Positions 41,301 through 50,905 are shown, numbered from the stretch's first letter. The stretch: 64,000 bases of DNA from Psychroserpens jangbogonensis (GCF_000797465.1 NZ_JSWG01000006.1:186001-250000), one strand, 5' to 3'. Notes: generated by a model from the sequence alone, not told the origin. Program-made: numbers and translations.

Positions 41301-42656
41301 TTATTTTTTGTCAGATTTAGAATTGCTACTAATTTCTGGCTGATAGTAGTTAGGAGGGAAGCCATTAAGTTTTCGCCATAACTCATACCAAATAGGAACA
41401 TTTTCAAGCAATGCAATTGTCATAGCTCCAGAACCAACTCTTATAGCTTCAGGCCATTCGTGATCTTTTTCATCTGGTGATAGCAAAACTCTAAACTTTC
41501 CATTAAGACTTATAAAGTTTTCAATAGCAACAACTTCTGCTCCATAAGTACCATATGATATATTAGGCCATCCACTAAAAACAATTGCTGGCCAACCATC
41601 AAATTGAACTCGTACTTTTTCTCCAATATGAACAAGGGGTAAATCAATAGGGTTAACAAACATTTCTACCGCCAAATCATAATTTGCAGGCATAATACCA
41701 ACGAGTTGTTCGCCTTCTTTAAACGTTTCTCCAATCCCTCCTTTAATGGCTTTGTTTATGAAACCATCTTGAGGCGCCTTAATATAATAGAGGTTATTAC
41801 GAATCTCATAACTAGTGAAATCACTTTCCAATTTGGTGACTTGAGCTTCCGCATCAAACCCATTAGATTGCGCTGTAAACTTATCACTTTCAGCTTTTGA
41901 TATTTTATCAATATATTCAGCCTGCACACGATTAATCTCCAGTTTTGCATTTATCACTTGATTTTTAGATGCCAAATATTTATTTTGTTGAGATATCAAT
42001 TTGGCTTGCTTCTCTTGAAACTTAGAACGTTTTTCTTCTAATTCTGTTAGAGATTTTAAGCCTTCATTATATAAGTTTTGTATGGCTCCAATTTGTCGTT
42101 CTGCAATTTTTAAATCAATTTTTACTGCTTCAAAATCGATACTATCACTTTGTACCTTAAACTTTGCTTGCAATAATTTATTTTCAGCTTGTTCACATTT
42201 AAGTTTACGCTCTCTTTGCAATGCAGCAATTTGGTTATTCAAAGAGTTAACCTTTGAACCATAAGAACTAACTGAAGCTTCTTTGGCTTTAATTTGTTGT
42301 CCAGTGCGACTCACTAAGTTAGGATCAAAATATTCATTCTTTATTTCTGAAATAAATAAAATTGTATCTCCCTTTTTTACACGATCACCTTCTTTTACGA
42401 ACCATTTTTCAATTCTCCCAGGAATAGGAGATTGAATAGTTTGTGGTCGTTGCGAAGGTGATAGAGTAGTAACACTACCGCGGCTATTAATGTTTTGCGT
42501 CCAAGGCAAAAACATAATTATTATTACTGTAATAGCAAAGGCTAATAAAAAGCGATTAAAGTGCTTAAAATGCCTTTTGTGAAATACTTTTCTAGCAGAC
42601 TTATAAGCTGATAAGTCTACTTTCTTATTCAGCTTATTGTTAGAAATATTAAGCAT
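41301..42656 (-). CDS. HlyD family periplasmic adaptor
   Basis: 451 residues. One N-terminal TM helix (about 33-51: FNRFLLAFAITVIIIMFLPW) anchors it to the inner membrane. A split biotinyl-lipoyl-like domain brackets a long coiled coil (about 115-280, with RERKLKCEQAENKL and repeated Lys/Glu/Gln heptads) and a barrel-sandwich region (WFVKEGDRVKKGD). Bridges the ABC transporter and TolC. The second gene of the export operon. Confidence 0.92.
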   Translation of the reverse strand: MLNISNNKLNKKVDLSAYKSARKVFHKRHFKHFNRFLLAFAITVIIIMFLPWTQNINSRGSVTTLSPSQRPQTIQSPIPGRIEKWFVKEGDRVKKGDTILFISEIKNEYFDPNLVSRTGQQIKAKEASVSSYGSKVNSLNNQIAALQRERKLKCEQAENKLLQAKFKVQSDSIDFEAVKIDLKIAERQIGAIQNLYNEGLKSLTELEEKRSKFQEKQAKLISQQNKYLASKNQVINAKLEINRVQAEYIDKISKAESDKFTAQSNGFDAEAQVTKLESDFTSYEIRNNLYYIKAPQDGFINKAIKGGIGETFKEGEQLVGIMPANYDLAVEMFVNPIDLPLVHIGEKVRVQFDGWPAIVFSGWPNISYGTYGAEVVAIENFISLNGKFRVLLSPDEKDHEWPEAIRVGSGAMTIALLENVPIWYELWRKLNGFPPNYYQPEISSNSKSDKK

Positions 42657-42660
42657 AGAC

Positions 42661-44328
42661 TTATGAGTTTAATATTAGTTTACCTTCTGCCAAATTGATA
42701 ACTCTTGTGCATTTTGATTTCCAATCCATGTTGTAGCTTACAACCACTAAAGACCATGGGTTGTTTTTGTCTGTTAAAAATTCCATGATGCTTTTAGCTT
42801 CATGTGATTCAAACTGCTCTAAAGGATCTTTAAGTAATAATAATTTAGGCTTCTTTAAAATACTTCTAGCCAAAACAATCTTTTTTGAAACTGTTGATGA
42901 TAATCGTTGACCTTCAGGATATAATATAGTTCTCAATCCGCTAGGCTGTGACTTCACAAAACCCACTAGCATTGTTTTCTTTAAAACAGAGTTTATTTCG
43001 TCATCTGTTATAGAAGGGTCACCAAAAGTTAGATTCTCTCTTATGGTGCCTTCAAAAGGCGATTCTTCTGGTAGAGACTGTCCTACAAGTCCTCTGTAAT
43101 CATTGAGTTTAATTCCGCTAAGTGAAATATCATTTATATAAATACCGCCTTTAGATGGTGCATTTATACCAGCAATAAGCTTTAATAGTGTTGATTTTCC
43201 AGAACCATGAGAACCATGAATAAGAATTCTATCTTTTGGCTCAATAGTTAAGGATATGTCCTCTAGAATAGAACCTATTTTTTTAGGCACACTATAGCTT
43301 ACTTTTTCAAGCTCTATTTTAATAGTTCTATTTTCAGAACAGACAGCATCTCCTTCTTGCGATTCTAATTCTTTATCGACTACTTGTCCTAATTTTTCGA
43401 TAGAGGTGAGCACATCATAAAAAGACTCCAATCCTAGAATTAGTTTTTCTACCGAGCTTATAACCAAAAGGATGATTATTTCCGCAGCAACAAATTGTCC
43501 AATATTCATTTGTTGATTCAATACTAAAAACCCTCCAATGACAAGTAATCCAGCAGTAACAAGGATTTTAAAACCAATTAGTTTAATGAATTGCTGAATT
43601 AAAACTTTAAAGTGACTTTCTCTAGCATCTAAATAGTCTGAAACTAAATTGTCATTTTTATTGAGAGCCAAATTTGTTTTGCCAGAAAGTTTAAAGCTCA
43701 AAATCGAGCGTGCAACTTCTTGTAACCAATGTGCTACTTTATATTTTTGCTTTGACTCATCTAAACTTGTGTCTAATCCACGTTGTGCAGAAAATTTGAA
43801 CACAACATATATGAGCAAGAGAAGCAATATTCCGTAGATGATGAAAAACGGATGATAGAATGATAGTAGCATTAATCCGAAAATAATTTGGAGTATAGCT
43901 GCAGGGAAATCGACAAGAATTTTGGACAATCCTTTTTGTACAGTTAAGGTGTCAAAAAAACGATTGGCTAATTCTGGCGGATAATAATACCTTAATTCAC
44001 TCATTTTTATTTTAGGAAAACGATAAGCGAATTCGAAAGATGATCTCGTAAATATCTTTTGTTGAACATTCTCGATGATTCTCATTTGCATCAGTTGTAA
44101 TAATCCAACAAACGCAACTCCTAAAGTCACCAATGTTACTAGTACGACCCAAGAACTACTAATCTGAGCTCCTTGTATTAAATTAATGATTGCTTGAATT
44201 CCGAGAGGAAGTGAAAGGTTGACTACTCCAGCAAAAATGGCATAATAGAATACTTGCTTAATATCTTTACGGTCTAATTTTAATAAGCCTATTAAGCGTT
44301 GCCAAGCTGTTAATATGGTTTTGGTCAT
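42661..44328 (-). CDS. ABC exporter with degenerate ATPase motifs
   Basis: 555 residues: a membrane domain with about six TM helices (20-300) and one NBD (335-555), no peptidase domain. Walker A GSHGSGKST (372-380) and the Q-loop Gln417 are intact. The signature is LSSTV (476-480) instead of LSGGQ. Walker B reads LLLLKDP (496-502) with Lys500 and Asp501 where Asp-Glu is normal. The H-loop has Ser531-Tyr532 in place of His. ATP may bind but efficient hydrolysis is doubtful. The gene overlaps tetR by 4 nt and is 4 nt from hlyD. Confidence 0.88.
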   Translation of the reverse strand: MTKTILTAWQRLIGLLKLDRKDIKQVFYYAIFAGVVNLSLPLGIQAIINLIQGAQISSSWVVLVTLVTLGVAFVGLLQLMQMRIIENVQQKIFTRSSFEFAYRFPKIKMSELRYYYPPELANRFFDTLTVQKGLSKILVDFPAAILQIIFGLMLLSFYHPFFIIYGILLLLLIYVVFKFSAQRGLDTSLDESKQKYKVAHWLQEVARSILSFKLSGKTNLALNKNDNLVSDYLDARESHFKVLIQQFIKLIGFKILVTAGLLVIGGFLVLNQQMNIGQFVAAEIIILLVISSVEKLILGLESFYDVLTSIEKLGQVVDKELESQEGDAVCSENRTIKIELEKVSYSVPKKIGSILEDISLTIEPKDRILIHGSHGSGKSTLLKLIAGINAPSKGGIYINDISLSGIKLNDYRGLVGQSLPEESPFEGTIRENLTFGDPSITDDEINSVLKKTMLVGFVKSQPSGLRTILYPEGQRLSSTVSKKIVLARSILKKPKLLLLKDPLEQFESHEAKSIMEFLTDKNNPWSLVVVSYNMDWKSKCTRVINLAEGKLILNS

Positions 44329-45005
44329 TTATTAATATCTAAGGCGTTAAAGACTAAATGTTTGAAATAATCTGAAGGTTGTACTGTATTGTCACAATCT
44401 GTAAGTGATTTAAAATGATCTTTTAAAAAGTGTTGATGTAATGCACCTTCCAATACTGTGCTCGCTAAGCTATGTGGGAACTTATAATTGCCATTAACTT
44501 CAATAATCATATCGTGTAATCTGGTTACTAGTCGTTTATAAATTGAAAAATAACCGTCTTTATTTTCTTCATCAACTTCTTTAGTTAAATACGATTTTGA
44601 ATACTCGTTTATCACAACACGACTTAAAATAACTTCATCAATATGAACAAAAGTAGAATCAGCCTCGATAGTCCTTGTTAAAATATCAATGGCTTTATCT
44701 AACTTTTCAGCAGAGTTAGACAAGTTGGCTGTAGAAAACACTAATTGATATTCTAACCAAGCCCAATACCATGATGTTAAATAGAGTAGAAGTTTATGCT
44801 TTCCATCGAAGTAGCGATAAATAGAGCTTTCATTAGATCCAATAATGACGCCTAATTTTTTAAAAGTAAAGCTGTCAAAGCCTATTTCATCAATAAGTTT
44901 TATACTATGTTCAATAATTCTCTTGCCAAGGTCTGATGATTCTGGATCTTTTAAATAGATTTTATCGTTGATGTCAATCTTTAAGTTTGATAGTAAATGT
45001 TTCAT
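44325..45005 (-). CDS. TetR/AcrR family regulator of the export operon
   Basis: 226 residues from the ATG at 45005 (a TTG at 45026 lies inside the promoter). The N-terminal HTH is seen in IIEHSIKLIDEIGFDSFTFK followed by KLGVIIGSNESSIYRYFDGK; the rest is a helical ligand domain with WYWAWLEYQL. It is the first gene of a four-gene operon with ABC, HlyD and TolC and overlaps the ABC start. A perfect palindrome lies over its promoter, so it very likely represses its own operon. Confidence 0.88.
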   Translation of the reverse strand: MKHLLSNLKIDINDKIYLKDPESSDLGKRIIEHSIKLIDEIGFDSFTFKKLGVIIGSNESSIYRYFDGKHKLLLYLTSWYWAWLEYQLVFSTANLSNSAEKLDKAIDILTRTIEADSTFVHIDEVILSRVVINEYSKSYLTKEVDEENKDGYFSIYKRLVTRLHDMIIEVNGNYKFPHSLASTVLEGALHQHFLKDHFKSLTDCDNTVQPSDYFKHLVFNALDINK

Positions 45006-45023
45006 TTTATTATAAATTACACG

Positions 45024-45031
45024 CAAATTTA
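45024..45031 (-). promoter_or_regulatory. -7 box of the tetR-ABC-hlyD-tolC operon
   Basis: On the minus strand TAAATTTG, a full TAnnTTTG match. It predicts a start near 45017, about 12 nt before the tetR ATG. It overlaps the left arm of the operator at 45028-45048. Confidence 0.6.
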
Positions 45032-45048
45032 ATAGTATTACTATTAAA
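45028..45048. promoter_or_regulatory. Perfect palindromic operator of the TetR regulator
   Basis: TTTAATAGTA T TACTATTAAA: ten base pairs on each side of one central base, no mismatch. Size and symmetry fit a TetR dimer site, and it covers the -7 box of the operon. The cold-shock gene on the other strand begins 125 nt away and may be out of reach. Confidence 0.72.
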
Positions 45049-45172
45049 ATGATAGTTTTTAACTTTTGATTAACTAATTCTAATATTGTTTTAAAAATTC
45101 AATTATTACCTCTATCTTTACCATTCCTGCTGTATTGTACAGTAGAATTATAAAAACAATTAAGAGTAAAGA

Positions 45173-45634
45173 ATGGCAAAGTCGCAACAGACCTTCAACA
45201 AAAGTGAAAAAGAAAAAAAACGTTTAAAAAAGCGCGAAGACAAACGCAAAAAGATGGAAGCGCGTAAGTTAGAAAAAGACGGGAATGGAGGTGCTGAAAG
45301 CATTCCGTTTGCTTACGTAGATCAGTTTGGGAATTTAACAGATACTCCTCCTGATCCATCTGAAAAAATTAAAGTGAAGGCCAAAAATATTGTCATTGGT
45401 ATACCTAAGAAAGAAGAAGGTGATGAAGAAGCTTACGATCCAATTAGAAAAGGAAAAGTATCATTCTTTGATAACTCTAAAGGTTTTGGTTTCATCATAG
45501 ATACCGAAGATCAAGAAAAATACTTCTGTCACGTCAGTGGTTTAATTGATGAAATTCAAGAAAACGACAAAGTACAATTTGAATTAGAAAAGGGACAGCG
45601 TGGTATGAACGCGGTTCGCGTAAAACTTGTTTAA
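45173..45634 (+). CDS. Cold-shock domain protein with basic N-terminal extension
   Basis: 153 residues. The cold-shock domain is at about 88-153 (KGKVSFFDNSKGFGFIIDTE with RNP1-like KGFGFI, and YFCHVSGLIDEI). The first 45 residues are almost all Lys, Arg and Glu (KSEKEKKRLKKREDKR), then a hinge rich in Pro/Asp. The fold binds single-stranded RNA or DNA. The N-terminal tail is additional to the plain 65-residue Csp and is common in Bacteroidota. Confidence 0.92.
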   Translation: MAKSQQTFNKSEKEKKRLKKREDKRKKMEARKLEKDGNGGAESIPFAYVDQFGNLTDTPPDPSEKIKVKAKNIVIGIPKKEEGDEEAYDPIRKGKVSFFDNSKGFGFIIDTEDQEKYFCHVSGLIDEIQENDKVQFELEKGQRGMNAVRVKLV

Positions 45635-45659
45635 GCTATTACTCAATTATATATAAATG

Positions 45660-45688
45660 AAAGCCAGTGATTTATCATTGGCTTTTTT
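45660..45688 (+). terminator. Intrinsic terminator after the cold-shock gene
   Basis: AAAGCCAGTGA (45660-45670) pairs with TCATTGGCTTT (45675-45685), one G-T pair, loop TTTA, followed by further T residues. It lies at the end of the convergent rluE-like gene and could serve both. Confidence 0.85.
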
Positions 45689-46259
45689 ATGTCACATCAT
45701 CAAGCTCTTTAACTTCTCCCATTTCTAATCCCTTTAAAGAAATCGTTCCAACACGAATTCGCACTAATCGTAAAGTAGGGAACCCTACTTGAGCAGTCAT
45801 TTTACGGACCTGTCTAAATTTGCCCTCATTAATAGTAATAGAAATCCAAGTTGTTTTACCATGACGCTCGTCACGAATTTTCTTTACTCTTTCTGGAAAA
45901 TCAGGAATTTCATTTAGTTGAAACACTTTGCAAGGTTTAGTCGTATACGTTTCACTTTGGTGACTAATTACAACCCCTTGTTCCAATAGTGTAATGGCTT
46001 CATTTGTGATTTCACCATCAACTTGAACATAGTATTCTTTATCTGTTTTCGAACTAGTAATTTCATAACTAACTTTTCCGTCTGTAGTAAGCAATAGCAA
46101 CCCTTCTGAGTCCTTATCCAAACGACCAATAGCCATAGTTCCTTCAGGAAAATCGTATAATTCTCCTAAGAATTTCTTATTGACTTCGTGTCTGGCATTA
46201 GTTTGAAACTGACTTAAATACCCATAAGGTTTAAAGAGTTTAAAATGATGATGTTTCAT
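45687..46259 (-). CDS. RluE-like 23S rRNA pseudouridine synthase
   Basis: 190 residues. The RsuA/RluA-type catalytic loop GRLDKDSEGLLLLT places the nucleophile at Asp48; EYYVQVDGEI and KGLEMGEVKEL at the end complete the family. No S4 domain, as in RluE. It isomerises a uridine of 23S rRNA. It is 2 nt after the topB stop, in the same direction. Confidence 0.9.
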   Translation of the reverse strand: MKHHHFKLFKPYGYLSQFQTNARHEVNKKFLGELYDFPEGTMAIGRLDKDSEGLLLLTTDGKVSYEITSSKTDKEYYVQVDGEITNEAITLLEQGVVISHQSETYTTKPCKVFQLNEIPDFPERVKKIRDERHGKTTWISITINEGKFRQVRKMTAQVGFPTLRLVRIRVGTISLKGLEMGEVKELDDVT

Positions 46260-46261
46260 AG

Positions 46262-48574
46262 TTAGATATCACCTTTTATAATGGAATAGACTAGATCTTT
46301 AGTGAGTTGCTTATCCTTTGCTTTCTCTCGAATACTATCAAAAGACATTTTAAAATCACATCCAGATCTATAATCACTACAGCCATAAGCTGTTTTACCT
46401 TTTATTATGGTTCCGGTTTGACATTTCGGACATTTAATAGTATCACTAGTCTTAGCTTCGGAAACTTTAGCTGCCTGTTTCTTAGGTTCTAAAATCAATT
46501 TAAAACTCTCATCAAAACGAATAAGTCCTTCTTTAATTCCATTATCAGAAGCAAAGCCTTTGAGGTTTACTGTAGATCCTTTTTGCAATAAACGAACAAA
46601 TTGCTTTTCTGAAATCTTTTTTCCGAAGACTTTAAAAGGAATTACAAAATCACAACCTAATTTAAACTGACTACAACCATAAGCCGACTTACCTTTAAGA
46701 AGTTTTCCTTTTTTACATTTCGGACAACCTTCAGTAGTGATTCCAACAGTTTTAGTTTGTTTCGCTTTAACTTCACGTTGTTTTACTACAGTTGCTTGAG
46801 ATATATTAGCACGTTTTGTTTCACTTCGGACTTCATACACTAATTCATCCACCATTTTCTTCATATTCTGTATAAACAAACTTGCACTATATTCTCCTTT
46901 TTCAATATCCTTAAGTTGCTTTTCCCAAAGTCCGGTAAGCTCAGCTGATTTTAACAATTCACTTTGAATCGTATCAATTAAAGCAATACCTGTAACGGTT
47001 GGAATTAATTGCTTTTTATTACGTTTTATATACTGACGCTTAAACAAGGTCTCAATAATATTTGCGCGTGTTGATGGACGACCAATACCATTTTCTTTCA
47101 TCAAATCTCGAAGTTCGTCATCATCTATTTGTTTACCTGCTGTTTCCATAGCACGTAGAAGAGAGGCTTCAGTAAATTGATTAGGAGGCTTCGTTTGTTT
47201 TTCTAAAAATGATGGTTCATGTGGCCCTTTTTCTCCTTTTTCAAATGTTGGCAATGCGTCTTTATCAGTTAGAATTGAAGACGTTTCTTTTCCGAATTTA
47301 AAGACTACTTTCCAGCCTTCCTTTAGAATCTCTTTTCCAGTAGTTTTAAAATTAACATCATCTGCTTTTCCAATAACCGTTGTGTTTGAAACGTCACAAT
47401 CTGGATAGAATACAGCAATAAAGCGTTTGACAATTATGTCATAAACCTGTTGCTGATTGTATTGTAAATTAATTTGAATTCCAGTCGGAATAATGGCGTG
47501 GTGATCAGTGACTTTTTTGTCATTAAAAACTTTAGCCGATTTCTTTATTTTTTTACCTAATAGAGGATGAGTTAATTCAGAATAATTAGTCAGTTTCTGA
47601 AGTATCCCTTGAACTTTCGGATATACATCATTTGGTAAAAACGTCGTATCAACTCTAGGATAGGTAACTGCTTTTTGCTCGTATAGCTTCTGAACAATTT
47701 TTAAGGTTTCATCTGCTGAAAACCCAAACTTGGTATTACAATACACTTGCAATCCTGTTAAATCAAACAATTTTGGAGCGTATTCTTTTCCTTTCTTTTT
47801 AGTAGTGGAAACAATTTCAAAATCAGATTCTTTTACTTTATTAGCTAAAACTTCACCATCTTCCATCTTTAAAAAACGCCCATCTTCGTAAGCAAAAAGT
47901 ATATCACGATACAAGGTTTGTAATTCCCAATAAGGCTGAGGTTTAAAGTTTTCAATGTCTTTAAATCGGTTAACAACCATAGCCAAGGTTGGTGTTTGCA
48001 CACGACCAACAGAAAGCACTTGTTTATAGCCACCATGTTTAACAGTATACAAACGTGTAGCATTCATTCCTAATAACCAATCTCCAATAGCACGAGAAAA
48101 GCCTGCGTAAAAGAGATTGTCATATAATTTAGAATCCTTCAGGTTTTCAAAACCTTCTTTAATGGCTTCAGTAGTTAATGAAGAAATCCAAAGCCGTTGA
48201 ACTTTACCTTTATAATTAGCTTGATCTAAAACCCAACGTTGAATCAGTTCTCCCTCTTGTCCAGCATCACCACAGTTTATAACCAATTCTGCTTTATCAA
48301 ATAGAGACTTTACAATATTGAATTGCTTTTTAATTCCAGAATTACTAACCACCTTCGTTTTAAATTTCTCTGGAAGCATTGGTAAATTGTTTAAATCCCA
48401 ACTTTTCCAATAAGACTTATAATCGTTTGGTTCCATCAAGGTACATAAATGACCAAAAGTATAGGTCACTGCGTAACCGTTTCCTTCGTAATAGCCATCA
48501 CGTTTTGAATTGGCTCCAAGTACTTGGGCAATTTCTCTGGCAACACTAGGTTTTTCCGCAATACAGACTTTCAT
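46262..48574 (-). CDS. topB: DNA topoisomerase III
   Basis: 770 residues, a type IA topoisomerase. The Toprim domain holds NCGDAGQEGELI (100-111); the active-site Tyr305 is in KAVTYPRVDTT. Further, HAIIPTG and the strand-passage domain ANIIETLF are seen. The C-terminal part has two zinc-ribbon-like repeats, CPKCKKGKLLKGKSAYGC and CPKCQTGTIIKGKTAYGC. It relaxes or decatenates single-stranded crossings, often with a RecQ helicase. Confidence 0.93.
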   Translation of the reverse strand: MKVCIAEKPSVAREIAQVLGANSKRDGYYEGNGYAVTYTFGHLCTLMEPNDYKSYWKSWDLNNLPMLPEKFKTKVVSNSGIKKQFNIVKSLFDKAELVINCGDAGQEGELIQRWVLDQANYKGKVQRLWISSLTTEAIKEGFENLKDSKLYDNLFYAGFSRAIGDWLLGMNATRLYTVKHGGYKQVLSVGRVQTPTLAMVVNRFKDIENFKPQPYWELQTLYRDILFAYEDGRFLKMEDGEVLANKVKESDFEIVSTTKKKGKEYAPKLFDLTGLQVYCNTKFGFSADETLKIVQKLYEQKAVTYPRVDTTFLPNDVYPKVQGILQKLTNYSELTHPLLGKKIKKSAKVFNDKKVTDHHAIIPTGIQINLQYNQQQVYDIIVKRFIAVFYPDCDVSNTTVIGKADDVNFKTTGKEILKEGWKVVFKFGKETSSILTDKDALPTFEKGEKGPHEPSFLEKQTKPPNQFTEASLLRAMETAGKQIDDDELRDLMKENGIGRPSTRANIIETLFKRQYIKRNKKQLIPTVTGIALIDTIQSELLKSAELTGLWEKQLKDIEKGEYSASLFIQNMKKMVDELVYEVRSETKRANISQATVVKQREVKAKQTKTVGITTEGCPKCKKGKLLKGKSAYGCSQFKLGCDFVIPFKVFGKKISEKQFVRLLQKGSTVNLKGFASDNGIKEGLIRFDESFKLILEPKKQAAKVSEAKTSDTIKCPKCQTGTIIKGKTAYGCSDYRSGCDFKMSFDSIREKAKDKQLTKDLVYSIIKGDI

Positions 48575-48593
48575 TTACTTGAACCTTTTTGAT

Positions 48594-49136
48594 TTACTCA
48601 GTAGTAAGCCAATAATCAACATCAATTATTGTAAACTCACTAATTATTCCAACATCCAGCGATTCCTCGATATCAACAGTGTAGATACAATTTGAATTAG
48701 CATCAATAGTGTAACAAGGGATAGTTGCGAAATTAGCAAGTCCACCACTAGCAGTAATGAATCCATCTGTGCTAATTGTAAGTATTGGAATGCCTTCAGC
48801 TATAAAGTTATTTGGGTTGTTTAATTGTATATCAAATTCAATCCGTCGTGTATTATTTCCTGTGTCAGGTATAAATGAAAAAGAAAGGATTTGATAAGTA
48901 AAGTTTTCTAATGGATTAACATTGGTGCCCACAAGTGGAACACCTTCGTCAAAATCACAAGAGACTTCTTGAGTCAACTCAGGAATAACTGTCGTTCCTG
49001 AAGGACCAGTTACAACTTGTTGAGGTTGAACTATAATAACTTTCGTACATTCTTCTTCATCTTCAGAGTCATCAGATCCGCAGGAAGAAATCAACACAAA
49101 TAAAAAGGAAAGTAATACAAATTTAAGAGCTTTCAT
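48594..49136 (-). CDS. Hypothetical lipoprotein
   Basis: 180 residues. The signal peptide ends ISSC (Cys19) followed by an acidic stretch (GSDDSEDEEE), the usual export context for surface lipoproteins in this phylum. The mature part is beta-rich with an immunoglobulin-like look (RRIEFDIQLNNPNNF, TVDIEESLDVGIISEF). No family recognised. It lies 20 nt upstream of topB in the same direction but is probably separate. Confidence 0.72.
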   Translation of the reverse strand: MKALKFVLLSFLFVLISSCGSDDSEDEEECTKVIIVQPQQVVTGPSGTTVIPELTQEVSCDFDEGVPLVGTNVNPLENFTYQILSFSFIPDTGNNTRRIEFDIQLNNPNNFIAEGIPILTISTDGFITASGGLANFATIPCYTIDANSNCIYTVDIEESLDVGIISEFTIIDVDYWLTTE

Positions 49137-49177
49137 AATAGTGATTTAGTACTAAACAAAGATTGAATTTTTATGTA

Positions 49178-49987
49178 TTACCACCAAACTAAAAAACATT
49201 TTAATAAAGTACCATCTGGCTTTTTGATCCAAAATATAGGTGATTTAGATTGTTCTAAGAACCCGTTAGCTTCATTTTTGAATGTTTCTAAGTCTAACCA
49301 ATGTACTAAATCATCAACATCCACAAACCAATCTAGTTTTGAAGGAACATAGAATTCACAAGCTCTGAACTCTTCTAGTTGACGTTTGTTAATGTAAAAC
49401 CCCTTAATACAGTTCTCGTTTAATTGGCTGCAAGTAACAGTTTTCTGATAAGGAATAAACAATTGTGCTTTAAACAAGACACGCTGTTGTATTATTTCAG
49501 AATTTAAACCGAGTTCATCCAAAGTTGATTTACATTCAGAAGAATAGAGCAGTGGCAGCTGCTTGTTTTTGAGTTTTGTTATTTTTTCAATTAAGCTATC
49601 GTTTCTATTCGGACCAACCCAATGTTCTATTTCAGTAGAGCCCAAAGTCTCATCATACAAATAGAATTTATAAATGATTTCAAGATGAATAGGTGTTTTA
49701 TCTAATTCAATTAAAGCATCAAGTTCTCCAAGGGTTTGTCTTTCTTTTTGTATTTGCATATTTTCAGCCAAAATTTTACAATCCTTTAATTGTTCTAATT
49801 GGCTGAATACAAATTGTTCGGCAAGTTGGCCAAGGCGAAATCGCTTATGTAATTGTCTTTTAAACATGGAGGTGTCCTCATGAGTTTGGAGTTGATTTAA
49901 TCCAAATACAGGGCTTGAATTCCATAGTAATGGAGTCTTCAAAAAACCTTGATATAAACGTTGTAATTGTGTATCAGTTAAATTCAT
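49178..49987 (-). CDS. DUF1853 family protein
   Basis: 269 residues. Contains GELDALIELDKTPIHLEIIYKF, a clear PD-(D/E)xK-like block with acidic and Lys/Gln residues (E, D, E-x-x), and LDLETFKNEA later. The family is of unknown function; the nuclease-like pattern is my reading and not proof of activity. No signal peptide. It is divergent from fabG. Confidence 0.75.
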   Translation of the reverse strand: MNLTDTQLQRLYQGFLKTPLLWNSSPVFGLNQLQTHEDTSMFKRQLHKRFRLGQLAEQFVFSQLEQLKDCKILAENMQIQKERQTLGELDALIELDKTPIHLEIIYKFYLYDETLGSTEIEHWVGPNRNDSLIEKITKLKNKQLPLLYSSECKSTLDELGLNSEIIQQRVLFKAQLFIPYQKTVTCSQLNENCIKGFYINKRQLEEFRACEFYVPSKLDWFVDVDDLVHWLDLETFKNEANGFLEQSKSPIFWIKKPDGTLLKCFLVWW

Positions 49988-50086
49988 GAATTCACAAAAT
50001 TACAGATAAGATTATTAGCAGATGTCAATCAAATAAAATCAATTTTTAATCCTCATAATTAAATTATAAAATTTGAGCTTTTTTTA

Positions 50087-50115
50087 TTTGATGCAAGTTC
50101 AATTTGCTATATTTG
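50087..50115 (+). promoter_or_regulatory. Promoter of fabG
   Basis: TTTG (50087-50090), 17-nt spacer, TATATTTG (50108-50115). Both boxes match the Bacteroidota consensus; transcript start about 50122, 22 nt before the ATG at 50144. Confidence 0.7.
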
Positions 50116-50143
50116 AAAACCAACTATATTAACACAATCATCC

Positions 50144-50890
50144 ATGAAATTATTAGAAGGAAAAACAGCAATTATAACTGGCGCAAGCCGAGGAATAGGA
50201 AGAGGAATAGCTGAAGTTTTTGCTCAACAAGGTGCAAACGTAGCATTCACATATAGCTCTTCGGTAGAAGCAGCAAACGCATTAGAAAAAGAATTAAATG
50301 CTTTAGGAATAAAAGCTAAAGGTTACCAAAGTAATGCAGCGAATTTTGAAGATTCTCAAAAACTAGCTGAAGATGTACTAGCCGAATTTGGCAGTATTGA
50401 TATTTTAGTAAACAACGCAGGAATCACTAAAGACAATTTGTTAATGCGAATGGGAGAAGACGATTTCGATAAAGTGATTGAAGTTAACTTAAAGTCAGTA
50501 TTTAATATGACTAAAGCTGTTCTACGTACCATGTTAAAGCAACGTAAAGGTTCAATAATCAATATGAGTTCTGTTGTTGGTGTTAAAGGGAATGCTGGTC
50601 AAACTAATTATGCAGCTTCAAAAGCAGGAATCATTGGTTTTTCAAAATCTGTAGCTTTAGAATTAGGTTCTAGAAATATAAGAAGTAACGTGATCGCTCC
50701 AGGTTTTATTGAGACTGAAATGACAGCAAAACTTGACGAAGAAACTGTAAAAGGATGGCGTAATGCAATTCCTTTAAAACGTGGAGGAACTCCTGAAGAC
50801 ATTGCAAATGCTTGTGTGTTTTTAGCTAGCGACATGAGTGCTTATGTTACTGGTCAAACACTTAATGTTGATGGAGGAATGTTAACTTAA
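50144..50890 (+). CDS. fabG: 3-oxoacyl-[acyl-carrier-protein] reductase
   Basis: 248 residues, classical short-chain dehydrogenase. NADP-binding TGASRGIG (12-19), NNAG (90-93), and the catalytic Ser142/143, Tyr156 and Lys160 (YAASK). It reduces 3-oxoacyl-ACP in fatty acid elongation. It has its own promoter and leads into the VWA-like gene 15 nt downstream. Confidence 0.93.
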   Translation: MKLLEGKTAIITGASRGIGRGIAEVFAQQGANVAFTYSSSVEAANALEKELNALGIKAKGYQSNAANFEDSQKLAEDVLAEFGSIDILVNNAGITKDNLLMRMGEDDFDKVIEVNLKSVFNMTKAVLRTMLKQRKGSIINMSSVVGVKGNAGQTNYAASKAGIIGFSKSVALELGSRNIRSNVIAPGFIETEMTAKLDEETVKGWRNAIPLKRGGTPEDIANACVFLASDMSAYVTGQTLNVDGGMLT

Positions 50891-50905
50891 TTTAGTAAAC
50901 AATAA

